From JAQVEM01 sp964595565 (GTDB taxonomy: Bacteria > Actinomycetota > Humimicrobiia > Humimicrobiales > Humimicrobiaceae), in contig CAZQQX010000035.1 in the NCBI GenBank assembly GCA_964595565.1, positions 1 through 14,504 of the forward strand: a DNA stretch of 14,504 nt, written 5' to 3'. Positions 1 through 7,304 of the stretch are shown one piece after another. Numbering within the stretch: the stretch's first letter is position 1; the number at the start of each line of letters is the position of its first letter. The position numbers and the translations under genes were made by a program. Under the pieces are notes generated by a model, which saw nothing but the letters and a program-made list of their open reading frames with translations, had not been told where the DNA came from and did no database searches.

Positions 1-75
1 GCGAGATAGCTCAGTTGGTAGAGCAGTGGACTGAAAATCCATGTGTCCGCAGTTCAATTCTGCGTCTCGCCACCA
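1..75 (+). tRNA. tRNA-Phe (anticodon GAA), 5' end cut by one base
   Basis: The cloverleaf folds completely if one G is assumed just before base 1. The acceptor stem then pairs (G)GCGAGA with TCTCGCC, followed by discriminator A and an encoded CCA at 73-75. The D arm is GCTC/GAGC, the anticodon stem GTGGA/TCCAT encloses the loop CTGAAAA, giving anticodon GAA, and the T arm is CGCAG/CTGCG around TTCAATT. The window therefore begins at the second base of the gene. No clear hairpin terminator follows it. Confidence 0.95.
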
Positions 76-234
76 GGCTTTTAATGGGTAAAAAAATAGA
101 TTCTGCAGCAGATTCTTTTATAAATTCTTTTTAAAATTTACTGTATAAAGTTTTCTTTAACTCCAGTGCATATTGTAAACCAGAGTGACTGTTACTGTGA
201 TGGATATCAAATAAATAACGGATTATTTTATTAA

Positions 235-274
235 TTGTTGAAGGGTATTTTAAAAAAAATGTATATGCTATAAT
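235..274 (+). promoter_or_regulatory. Putative extended -10 promoter of the phoR-phoB pair
   Basis: The non-coding stretch 76-298 holds one clear promoter-like element: TGCTATAAT at 266-274, a perfect TATAAT with an extended -10 TG. The nearest -35-like TTGTTG (235-240) is 28 bp away, too far to serve with it, so the extended -10 would have to act alone. Transcription would begin near 281, just ahead of the kinase start. No Pho-box repeat with 11-bp period is seen here. The rest of 76-298 is AT-rich and I see nothing else in it. Confidence 0.5.
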
Positions 275-319
275 TTTTTTTAATAAAATTTTTGGTATTT
301 GTTTAGAAACTTGAATGAG

Positions 320-1618
320 ATGTTAATAATAAAGGCTCTTTTATACTTTTCTATTCTATTAATCGTGCTGATGGCAATAATTTTATACCTTCTGGCTGTA
401 AAACTCAAAAACAAAAACAATACGTTACTGGAAATAAATAAGCTGTTAAAGTCTAATACGCGGTATATAAGAGGCAAAGTGGCTTTACCCGGCTCCACAA
501 AAGAAGAAATTAGGAGAAATCCGGTAATTGCAGATACAAAAAATTTGCTGTCAATGTTTAAAATAGCAATTGAGCACGAGACAGAACTTGTAGATCTGGT
601 TCTTAATAGTATAGACCCGGGTACGTTAATAATTGACTGCAGTAAGAAAATCTCAAGAATTAATGAGAATATTTTAAACTCGTTTTATTTAAAAAAGGAT
701 GAAGTTCTGGGCAGGAAAACCGCATTTGTCTTTAAGAGTGAAAAGCTTGAAAAGTTAATTGGCAGAGTTTTAAATAAGCCAGATTACTACAGTAAAAACA
801 TTACCTTTTACGGAGACGAAGACAGGAGTTTTCTTGTGGAAATTATCCCCATTAATTCAGTTACCCGGTTATACGGGGAAAAATGCATGGAACTTCTTAT
901 TTTGTTTGAAAATATTACACAGGAGGTAGAATTTTCAAGGTTAAGAAGCCAGTTTGTGGCTAATATATCCCACGAGATGAGGACACCCCTGACTTCTATA
1001 CGAGGGTATATTGATACAATTTTAAATGATGAATCTATGGACAGGAAGAAAGTAAAAGATTACCTGGGCAGAAGTTTAAAAGAGGTTGAAAGACTCAATT
1101 TTTTAATCAGGGATGTTTTGAACCTTTCAAATATAGAATTTAGGCGCAATGTCCTGTTTGAAAAGGAATATAATCTTGTTTATTTAATAAAGGAGACTAT
1201 AAAATCTCTTAATTTTTTAGCGGAAAAAAATGGTACCAAAATCAGCTTTAACTATAGCAGCGATTTAATTGAGTATCAGACAGACGAAGAACTTTTTGCC
1301 CGGATGGTAAGAAATATTATTGAAAATTCTATATTTTATGGCGGAAAGGGTACAGAGGTAAAGGTGGATTTAAAGGAAGATAGCAGTAATGTACTTCTTA
1401 CAATTAGAGATAATGGCAGGGGTATAGATAAAGATGAGCTTCCCTATGTTTTTCAGAGATTCTACAGGGGTAGCAGTTCAAAATCTCCAAGGCAGATTGG
1501 GTCGGGTCTGGGACTTTCTATCGTAAAACACACAGTTGAATTACATAATGGAAGGATAAATGCCCGCAGTGTCCCTGGTAAAGAAACAATATTTGAGATA
1601 ATAATGCCAAAAAAGTAA
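320..1618 (+). CDS. phoR: PhoR-type sensor histidine kinase
   Basis: Sensor kinase expected to autophosphorylate on histidine and pass the phosphate to the regulator encoded 9 bp downstream. One hydrophobic segment lies at about residues 3-25, with no sizeable extracellular domain. A PAS-like region follows at roughly 100-200. The dimerisation/phosphoacceptor helix contains SHEMRTPLTS with H218. The ATP-binding domain has N-box asparagines at 332 and 336, DNGRG at 364-368 and GSGLGL at 394-399. The lack of an outer sensor domain fits the PhoR idea that phosphate status is read through the Pst/PhoU complex coded downstream; this is inference from context. The start is uncertain: ATG 320 is used here, but TTG 299 in the same frame adds seven residues, and neither has a good Shine-Dalgarno site. 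Confidence 0.88.
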   Translation: MLIIKALLYFSILLIVLMAIILYLLAVKLKNKNNTLLEINKLLKSNTRYIRGKVALPGSTKEEIRRNPVIADTKNLLSMFKIAIEHETELVDLVLNSIDPGTLIIDCSKKISRINENILNSFYLKKDEVLGRKTAFVFKSEKLEKLIGRVLNKPDYYSKNITFYGDEDRSFLVEIIPINSVTRLYGEKCMELLILFENITQEVEFSRLRSQFVANISHEMRTPLTSIRGYIDTILNDESMDRKKVKDYLGRSLKEVERLNFLIRDVLNLSNIEFRRNVLFEKEYNLVYLIKETIKSLNFLAEKNGTKISFNYSSDLIEYQTDEELFARMVRNIIENSIFYGGKGTEVKVDLKEDSSNVLLTIRDNGRGIDKDELPYVFQRFYRGSSSKSPRQIGSGLGLSIVKHTVELHNGRINARSVPGKETIFEIIMPKK

Positions 1619-1627
1619 CATTTAAAA

Positions 1628-2347
1628 ATGGAACCAAAACAAAGACTAATTTACATTGTTGATGATGAAGAGAATATACGTGAGATTCTGGAGCATAATT
1701 TGTTAAAAGAAGGCTACAGGGTTAAAAGCTTTAAGGATGGCAGAAGTTTTTTAGATTCCTTAAATCAATTTATGCCTGACCTGGTTATTCTTGATTTAAT
1801 GCTTCCGGACATGGAAGGGCTTGATATCTGCAGGGAAATTAAGAAAAAGACGGATGTTCCGGTGATAATCCTGAGTGCAAAAAGCGAGGAGCTTGATAAA
1901 GTTCTCGGGCTGGAGCTGGGTGCCGATGATTATATAGTAAAACCTTTTGGAGTCAGGGAACTGCTTGCCAGGGCAAAAAACGTATTTAGAAGAATGGATG
2001 GCATTATTCATTATGGCGCAGAAGTGCCTTTTAAGGGGGATTTTAATTTTGATGAAGTAAAACTATCGGTTGATGAGATAAAACACGAGGTTTTTCTCGG
2101 TGAAAATAAGATCAACATTAACCCCAAAGAATATCAGATTGTAGTAACTTTATTAAAAAACCTCAATAGCCTTGTTCCCCGCATGGAATTGATAAAAAAG
2201 GTGTGGGGGGAGGATTATTACGGGGATACCAGAACTCTTGATGTCCATATAAGAAGAATAAGAGAGAAAATGAATTACAAAGAATTCGGTAAGAGGTTTA
2301 TAAAAACGGTTCATGGTTACGGGTATAAGATTACAAACAGTTTTTAA
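1628..2347 (+). CDS. phoB: PhoB/PhoP-type response regulator (OmpR family)
   Basis: DNA-binding response regulator of 239 aa, the usual length. The receiver domain has the acidic pocket DDEEN near residues 12-16, phosphoacceptor D56 in LVILDLMLPD, and the conserved lysine K105 in VKPFG. A winged-helix Trans_reg_C domain occupies about 130-237, with RTLDVHIRRIREK as the recognition region and TVHGYGYKI at the end. It follows the kinase by 9 bp and directly precedes pstS, so regulation of phosphate uptake is the likely job. Gene order is kinase then regulator, the reverse of the common phoB/phoP-phoR order. Its stop codon lies inside the first repeat of the putative Pho box, so the regulator's 3' end carries part of its own likely operator. 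There is no strong ribosome binding site. Confidence 0.92.
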   Translation: MEPKQRLIYIVDDEENIREILEHNLLKEGYRVKSFKDGRSFLDSLNQFMPDLVILDLMLPDMEGLDICREIKKKTDVPVIILSAKSEELDKVLGLELGADDYIVKPFGVRELLARAKNVFRRMDGIIHYGAEVPFKGDFNFDEVKLSVDEIKHEVFLGENKININPKEYQIVVTLLKNLNSLVPRMELIKKVWGEDYYGDTRTLDVHIRRIREKMNYKEFGKRFIKTVHGYGYKITNSF

Positions 2348-2385
2348 TATTTTTTTAACATTATTTTAATTCTTTTTTAACCAGA
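2342..2385 (+). promoter_or_regulatory. Pho box: four 11-bp direct repeats before pstS
   Basis: TTTTAAT or TTTTAAC occurs at 2342, 2353, 2364 and 2375, each exactly 11 bp after the last. Read as six-base units with 5-bp spacers these are TTAATA, TTAACA, TTAATT and TTAACC, very close to the tandem TT(A/T/C)A(C/T)A sites of PhoP in Bacillus. An 11-bp period puts each unit on the same face of the helix, as expected for head-to-tail dimers of an OmpR-family regulator. The first unit overlaps the stop codon of the regulator gene. Confidence 0.8.
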
Positions 2386-2391
2386 TATACT
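2386..2391 (+). promoter_or_regulatory. Putative -10 element of the pstS promoter
   Basis: TATACT lies just downstream of the fourth Pho-box repeat. No TTGACA-like -35 is present, because the repeats occupy that position, as in activator-dependent Pho promoters. Transcription would start near 2398, giving a leader of about 55 nt to the chosen pstS start. TAATAT at 2403-2408, with an upstream TG, is an alternative. Confidence 0.5.
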
Positions 2392-2452
2392 TTTTTATGT
2401 GTTAATATTTGTCCGGTTTAAAATAATTAATATAAGAAAGATGGGTGAGTTA

Positions 2453-3361
2453 ATGAAAGGCAGTAAGTTTTTATCGTTAATTATTGCCGGCATTACAGTA
2501 ATGATGATAATCAGTATGGCTTTTGCCGGTTGCGAAGATACTGAAAAACCAGATGAGAAAGCAGAAGTAGAAGCAGACGGGGGGCTTCCTTTCGAGGGGC
2601 AGGAGCTTGTATTATCAGGTTCTACCACCCTGCTTCAGGTTTCAGAAGCATGGGCATCGGCATTTATGAAGGAATACGGAGGAACAATAATAGTAAACGG
2701 CGGTGGCTCAGGCGGTGGCATTGCTGATTTGATTAATGGTATAAACGACCTGGCAAATGCATCAAGGCAGATAAAGGACGAGGAAATAGAAGCTGCAAAA
2801 AATGCGGGTTATGATGTTCAGGAATATACTGTTCTTTATGATGGAATTGCAGTTGTGGTAAGCAGCAATGTAACTGTAGACGGGCTTACTGTAGAAGAAC
2901 TCTCTGGAATATACAGGGGAGAAGTTAGTAACTGGCAGGATGTCGGAGGTGAGAATGCAGAAATAGTTATAATCGCCAGGGATTCAAGCTCCGGTACCGG
3001 GGAGTATTTTCTGGAGGAAATAGTCCAGCTGGGAAAAACTCTAAAGAAGAGTGATTATACAGAAACCGCTTTAAGGCTTCAATCAAACGCTGATGTTGTA
3101 AATCAGATTAAAAATAATGATAATGCTGTTGGATATATCGGGCTGGGGTATCTTGAAGAGTCCCTAAAGACTTTAAAAGTGGAAGGGATAGAGGCTTCCA
3201 TAGAAACGGTAAAAGATGGCTCTTATCCAATCTCCAGAGGATTGTATATTTATTCACCGGGCAAGGAACTATCTCCTATAGCAAAAGGCTATTTAGATTT
3301 TATATTAAGTGATGAAGGGCAGAAAATAGGTTTGGAAGAGGGATTTGTCCCTGTTAAATAA
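2453..3361 (+). CDS. pstS: Phosphate-binding lipoprotein PstS
   Basis: Solute-binding subunit of the high-affinity phosphate ABC importer, 302 aa. ATG 2453 is chosen because GGTGAG lies 3-8 bases upstream and it gives a compact lipoprotein signal: MKGSK, a hydrophobic stretch, then AFAGC with the lipidated cysteine at residue 27. An in-frame ATG at 2441 is possible. After an acidic linker the binding-protein fold shows SGSTT (55-59), GGGSGGG (83-89) and RDSSSGTG (176-183), which match the phosphate-contacting loops of PstS proteins. The C-terminal part has the expected short segments ending in DEGQKIGLEEGFVPVK. It stands directly behind the Pho box. A strong hairpin follows before pstC, which may set the high ratio of binding protein to permease. 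Confidence 0.95.
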   Translation: MKGSKFLSLIIAGITVMMIISMAFAGCEDTEKPDEKAEVEADGGLPFEGQELVLSGSTTLLQVSEAWASAFMKEYGGTIIVNGGGSGGGIADLINGINDLANASRQIKDEEIEAAKNAGYDVQEYTVLYDGIAVVVSSNVTVDGLTVEELSGIYRGEVSNWQDVGGENAEIVIIARDSSSGTGEYFLEEIVQLGKTLKKSDYTETALRLQSNADVVNQIKNNDNAVGYIGLGYLEESLKTLKVEGIEASIETVKDGSYPISRGLYIYSPGKELSPIAKGYLDFILSDEGQKIGLEEGFVPVK

Positions 3362-3436
3362 AGATTCTGTATTATTTTGACTTTGTTTTATTCATTTTGT
3401 AAATGGTTGTAAGAAACTTATAGTGTGATAGTAAAG

Positions 3437-3473
3437 GAGCTGTGGATATATTTGTTTAATATATCCACAGCTC
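3437..3473 (+). repeat. Perfect 16-bp inverted repeat (hairpin) between pstS and pstC
   Basis: GAGCTGTGGATATAT (3437-3451) is exactly complementary to 3459-3473, and the T-A pair 3452/3458 extends the stem to 16 bp with a five-base loop. No T-run follows directly; the nearest is at about 3491-3496. It therefore looks more like an RNA-stabilising or attenuating hairpin, or a leaky terminator, than a standard intrinsic terminator. AAAGGAG overlaps its left foot (3433-3439) but no convincing gene begins after it. Confidence 0.8.
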
Positions 3474-3538
3474 AAAGGTTTGTATATCATTTTTTTAATT
3501 TGATAGCAAAAAAATTTTAATTCTTTTAAAATGAAGAT

Positions 3539-4426
3539 ATGTCACGGCTTGAAATTAGACTGAGAAAAATAAAAAGCTTTATAATCCACAGGTTTGTTTT
3601 TCTAAATGGAATAATTTCAATTATTGTCCTGGCTTTAATACTGGGTTTTCTTGTTGCAAACTCTATAAAATTCTTTTCTACCTATCCAATCCTGGAGTTT
3701 TTAACCGGCCAGAAGTGGTCTCCAACAGTGCTCGGGGAATTTGGTTTTCTTCCGCTGCTGACCGGTTCGTTGCTGATTACATTTGGTGCAATTGTAATTG
3801 CCGTGCCTCTTGGCCTGGGCACCGCTATTTATATTGGCGAGCTTGCTCCCAGAGTCTTACGGGAAATATTAAAACCGGTAATAGAGGTTCTGGCGACCAT
3901 TCCTTCGGTAGTAATTGGATTTATTGGCATTAAGCTCCTTGCACCCATAATTATGGATATCTTTAACCTGAATATAGGGCTTACGGCTCTTACCGGTTCT
4001 GTAATGCTGGCTTTTATGAGTTTGCCCACCATTATATCAATTTCAGAAGATGCAGTGAATGCGGTTCCTGATAAATACAGGCACGCTTCAATTGCTCTGG
4101 GGGCAACAAAATGGGAAACAACCATGCGAACTGTAATACCATCAGCATCCTCCGGTATGGTAGCTGCAGTAATGCTGGGGCTGGGAAGGATAGTGGGCGA
4201 GACCATGACTGTTCTGATGGTGACCGGGAACTCACCGAGGATTGTTTTTTCGTGGTTGCAGCCGGTAAGGACTATTACTGCAACAATTGCTGCAGAAATG
4301 GGAGAAACTGTACAGGGAGGGCTCCATTATTCAGCTCTTTTCGCAATAGGGCTCATCCTTTTTATAATTACCTTTATTATTAATTTCATTTCTGACAGGT
4401 TTATTAATAGAATAAGGGGAAGTTAA
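3539..4426 (+). CDS. pstC: Phosphate ABC transporter permease PstC
   Basis: One of the two membrane subunits forming the inorganic phosphate channel, 295 aa. Hydrophobic segments lie at about 20-42, 73-97, 117-135, 150-168, 205-228 and 262-287, the six expected. The cytoplasmic EAA-type loop that docks on the ATPase is clear at about 170-201 (EDAVNAVPDKYRHASIALGA), followed by GLGRIVGET at 214-222, a hallmark of PstC/PstA. The product is taken to work with PstA (93 bp downstream) and PstS. Its ATG has no obvious Shine-Dalgarno sequence, and the 177-bp gap to pstS contains the hairpin at 3437-3473. No clear separate promoter is visible, so it is probably read through from the pstS promoter. 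Confidence 0.95.
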   Translation: MSRLEIRLRKIKSFIIHRFVFLNGIISIIVLALILGFLVANSIKFFSTYPILEFLTGQKWSPTVLGEFGFLPLLTGSLLITFGAIVIAVPLGLGTAIYIGELAPRVLREILKPVIEVLATIPSVVIGFIGIKLLAPIIMDIFNLNIGLTALTGSVMLAFMSLPTIISISEDAVNAVPDKYRHASIALGATKWETTMRTVIPSASSGMVAAVMLGLGRIVGETMTVLMVTGNSPRIVFSWLQPVRTITATIAAEMGETVQGGLHYSALFAIGLILFIITFIINFISDRFINRIRGS

Positions 4427-4519
4427 AAATTAATGATAATACCGGTATCTTTCCGGGAAGAATTTAATAATATAAAAAAATATCTAAAAGCGAACTAAGT
4501 TAAAAACTTAAAATCAATT

Positions 4520-5392
4520 ATGTGGGAAGCAAAAGAAATAAGCAGAAAAAGAAAAAGAATCATAGAAAGAGTATCATATGCAATTTTACTTTTTTTAACC
4601 CTTATAGTAATAGCATTTGTGGTTGGGATAGTGGTGTATCTGGTAGTTAAAGGAAGCGGTGCAATTAACTGGGAATTCTTATCCAGAAAGCCTGAACTGG
4701 GTATGAGGGAAGGGGGTATTTTTCCTGCCATTCTGGGAACGCTTTATTTAATGATAGGAACTTTTTTATTCTCACTGCCTGTAGGGGTTTTAGCGGCGGT
4801 TTATCTTAATGAGTATGCCTCAAAAAACAGGTTGACCGGGATAATAAGACTGTCTATTATAAATATGTCAGGAGTGCCTTCTGTGGTATATGGTTTATTC
4901 GGGCTCGGGTTTTTTGTTATGATGCTTAATTTTGGAAGGTCAATTCTTGCCGGTTCCCTGACTCTCGCACTGCTTATATTACCGGTTATAATAACGTCTA
5001 CAGAAGAGGCATTAAAGACGGTCCCCGACTCTTACCGGCATGCTTCCCTGGCCCTGGGTGCTACCAGATGGCAGACAATAATAAAGGTGGTGTTGCCGCG
5101 GGCTTTGCCGGGGATAATAACCGGGTCGGTTATAGGAATCGGTAGAGCAGCGGGGGAAACTGCCCCCATAATGTTTACCGTAGCTGCGTTCTCACAGCCA
5201 AATTTACCTAATTCTATCTTCAGCCAGGTAATGGCATTACCCTATCATCTATATGTACTGGCCACTCAGCTTACTGACACGCCGGAGGATATGCAGTGGG
5301 GCACCGCACTGGTGCTTTTGATTCTGGTATTGATTTTTGCCGTTTCCGGAACTGCTATAAGGACACGGTTCAGGTTGATTAGGAAGGAATAA
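4520..5392 (+). CDS. pstA: Phosphate ABC transporter permease PstA
   Basis: Second channel subunit of the phosphate importer, 290 aa. The N-terminus is basic, then hydrophobic segments lie at about 18-43, 68-96, 113-136, 142-160, 197-222 and 266-284. The EAA loop at about 162-195 reads EEALKTVPDSYRHASLALGA, followed by GIGRAAGETAP at 206-216. N-terminal length suits the family, so ATG 4520 is kept although no ribosome binding site precedes it. The phoU start lies 4 bp after its stop. In most genomes pstB sits at this junction; here the ATPase is absent, so the EAA loop must engage an ATPase encoded elsewhere. Confidence 0.95.
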   Translation: MWEAKEISRKRKRIIERVSYAILLFLTLIVIAFVVGIVVYLVVKGSGAINWEFLSRKPELGMREGGIFPAILGTLYLMIGTFLFSLPVGVLAAVYLNEYASKNRLTGIIRLSIINMSGVPSVVYGLFGLGFFVMMLNFGRSILAGSLTLALLILPVIITSTEEALKTVPDSYRHASLALGATRWQTIIKVVLPRALPGIITGSVIGIGRAAGETAPIMFTVAAFSQPNLPNSIFSQVMALPYHLYVLATQLTDTPEDMQWGTALVLLILVLIFAVSGTAIRTRFRLIRKE

Positions 5393-5396
5393 TAAT

Positions 5397-6080
5397 ATGA
5401 GAAAAACATTTGAACAGAAAGTAGAAGAAATAAGCAATGATGTGATATTAATGGGCAGCAAAACGCAGGAAGCGGTCAGTACTGCGATAAAAGCTTTTAT
5501 AGAAATGAACTTAGGACTGGCGCAGAGGGTCATAGACGGGGATGAAAAAATTGATGAATCTGATATATCAATTGAGGAAAAATGTATTGTTTTGCAGGCC
5601 GAACACCAGCCAGTAGCAAGAGATCTAAGATATTTGCATTCCATAAGTATAATAATTAAATCTCTGGAAAGAGTCGGTGACCTGGCGGTGGACATATCTA
5701 AAATTGTAAAAAGGCTTGCAAAAGAGGATAGGGAGCATCCCGATAGAGAAATTATAGATTTGATCGTAGAAATGGGAAACCTCGCCATGTCAGAACTTAA
5801 CGGGGCTATCGAGTCCTTTAAAAATAAGGATTTAAAACTTGCTTTAAAGATAGGAAAGTCAGATGATATGGTTAACGAGATCCATAAGATTGTTCTGGGT
5901 AAATTATTTTCTTATCATAAAAGAAAAAAAGATATAAAATTTGTAACCAATATAGTGCTGGCATGCAGATATCTTGAAAGAATCGGTGACCAGTCCGTAA
6001 ATATAGGGGAGAGAGTAGCATATTTCTTAAGTGGAGATTACGCAGTGTTTGGCGACAATGAGTTGGGCAATCATAAATGA
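5397..6080 (+). CDS. phoU: Phosphate signalling regulator PhoU
   Basis: Cytoplasmic, mostly helical protein of 227 aa that in known systems links the Pst transporter to the PhoR-type kinase and restrains the Pho response when phosphate is plentiful. Two copies of the three-helix PhoU repeat are visible, each with its metal-binding signature: ERVGDLAVDI at 91-100 and ERIGDQSVNI at 194-203. AGGAAGG at about 5381-5387 is a good ribosome binding site lying inside the 3' end of pstA, which supports ATG 5397 and translational linkage to pstA. It is the last gene of the phosphate cluster; the next gene is convergent, with 92 bp between stops and no strong terminator hairpin that I can see. Confidence 0.95.
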   Translation: MRKTFEQKVEEISNDVILMGSKTQEAVSTAIKAFIEMNLGLAQRVIDGDEKIDESDISIEEKCIVLQAEHQPVARDLRYLHSISIIIKSLERVGDLAVDISKIVKRLAKEDREHPDREIIDLIVEMGNLAMSELNGAIESFKNKDLKLALKIGKSDDMVNEIHKIVLGKLFSYHKRKKDIKFVTNIVLACRYLERIGDQSVNIGERVAYFLSGDYAVFGDNELGNHK

Positions 6081-6172
6081 TAATTGCAGGGGCTTTTCCA
6101 ATCTTTATCTGCCTGTGTAGTAGCCGGCTGCATTTAATCAAAACAGGAATAAAAACTGCATGTGATTATAAG

Positions 6173-7192
6173 TTACGTGGCAGCAAGGTCCGTTAAGTGT
6201 TTTATCTGGTCACCGGTGCCGATAGCAATTATTTTATGGCCATGCATCATGCTGGTATCACCGCCTGCTTTTTTGACTGAAATTTTTTCTCCTTTTTCAA
6301 TTACGGATATAATAAGGGCTTCAATACCATATTTAGTACCTGCTTCACGTATGCTCATGCCGTCAATTCTGCTGTTTTCTTTAATTTCAATTTCTGCCAG
6401 TTTAATCTCATTTTCTTCTACCTTCATTAGGGTATCCAGAAAATCACAGATTGATGGCTGGAGCGCCATATCTGCCATTCTTCTTCCTCCGATAATTTGG
6501 GGCGAGACTACCTTATCCGCTCCTGCCTTTTCAAGTTTGCTGACAGTTTCGTGAACCATTGCCCTGGCAACTATAAAAATAGATGGATTTAAAGATTTAG
6601 CAGACAGGGTTATATATACATTTTCCGCATCTGTATCCAGTGCAGCAAATAAGCACCTGGCTTCTTTTATCCGGGCTTCAATAAGAGTGTCATCATCAGA
6701 AGCGTCCCCCTGTATGTACAGCCAGTTATTTTGTTTCGCAGTTTCAATTGCGTTATCTGCTTTATCAATTACTATAAAATCTTTATTATTGGCAGAAAGT
6801 TCGCCGGCAATTTCAAGTCCTACCCTGCCCAGTCCGCAGATTATGTAATGGTCCTTTAATTTTGAAATCATTTTTATCTTCCTTCTTTTTTCTATTCTTC
6901 CAAAAAAAAACTCACTTAATATAAAATCAGTTAAGTTTATTAAAATATATGCAACTGTACCGGTTCCTATGATAATTAGTAAAATTGTAAATATGGTCCC
7001 TGCTTTTGATAGTGGTTCTACCAGCCCGAAACCCACTGTAGTTATGGTTATGGTGGTCATAAAAAGTGAATCCATAAAACTCATATCTTCAATTATCATA
7101 TATCCAAGGGAACCAAGGAAATAGACAGAAATAAGGATAATAATTGAAACAATTATCCTTCTGGGGAATCCGGGTAAATTTTTATATTTCAT
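6173..7192 (-). CDS. Two-TM potassium channel with RCK (TrkA-N/TrkA-C) domains
   Basis: Membrane potassium channel subunit of 339 aa with the architecture and length of MthK-type channels. A first hydrophobic helix lies at about 12-34, then a pore helix and selectivity filter TTVGFG (51-56), and a second helix at about 64-92. The cytoplasmic RCK domain starts near 113 with the Rossmann motif CGLGRVG (119-125) and an acidic residue D143 at the end of the second strand, suggesting nucleotide or ligand binding. A TrkA-C domain covers about 255-335. The filter has phenylalanine where TVGYG is usual, a substitution known in some functional channels. It is convergent to phoU and divergent from the rsmI operon. 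No Shine-Dalgarno site precedes the ATG. The ligand cannot be read from the sequence. Confidence 0.9.
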   Translation of the reverse strand: MKYKNLPGFPRRIIVSIIILISVYFLGSLGYMIIEDMSFMDSLFMTTITITTVGFGLVEPLSKAGTIFTILLIIIGTGTVAYILINLTDFILSEFFFGRIEKRRKIKMISKLKDHYIICGLGRVGLEIAGELSANNKDFIVIDKADNAIETAKQNNWLYIQGDASDDDTLIEARIKEARCLFAALDTDAENVYITLSAKSLNPSIFIVARAMVHETVSKLEKAGADKVVSPQIIGGRRMADMALQPSICDFLDTLMKVEENEIKLAEIEIKENSRIDGMSIREAGTKYGIEALIISVIEKGEKISVKKAGGDTSMMHGHKIIAIGTGDQIKHLTDLAAT

Positions 7193-7240
7193 GGTTAAAA
7201 TTTTGACTTAATATTTGTTTTTTTTCAAGATTTGATTTAT

Positions 7241-7269
7241 TTGATTGGCTTTAACAATTCTTATATTAT
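7241..7269 (+). promoter_or_regulatory. Putative promoter of the rsmI-metG-tatD-rsmA-ispE operon
   Basis: TTGATT (7241-7246) and TATTAT (7264-7269) are separated by 17 bp, a plausible sigma-70-type promoter. Transcription from about 7276 would give a leader of roughly 200 nt before rsmI. The complementary strand reads TATAAT at 7270-7265, so a divergent -10 for the channel gene may overlap it, although no good -35 is seen for that direction. In the leader I find no T-box signature or recognised riboswitch. Confidence 0.5.
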
Positions 7270-7304
7270 ATAAATAATTATTCAGTCATGCTGGATAGAA
7301 AGAT

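Noticed and set aside
97..130. Terminator after tRNA-Phe around TCTGCAGCAGA
   Set aside because: Only a four-pair stem can form; the T-rich stretch that follows is not enough.
3493..3530. TTTTAAT/TTTTAAA units before pstC (3493, 3515, 3524) as a second Pho box
   Set aside because: The spacings are 22 and 9 bp, with no unit at the required middle position; AT-rich chance is enough.
5249..5788. 179-codon open frame on the minus strand over pstA and phoU
   Set aside because: Shadow of two certain genes; Ser/Leu-rich composition and no family motif.
6162..6554. 130-codon plus-strand frame across the 3' part of the channel gene
   Set aside because: Antisense shadow of the RCK domains, whose motifs are clear on the minus strand.
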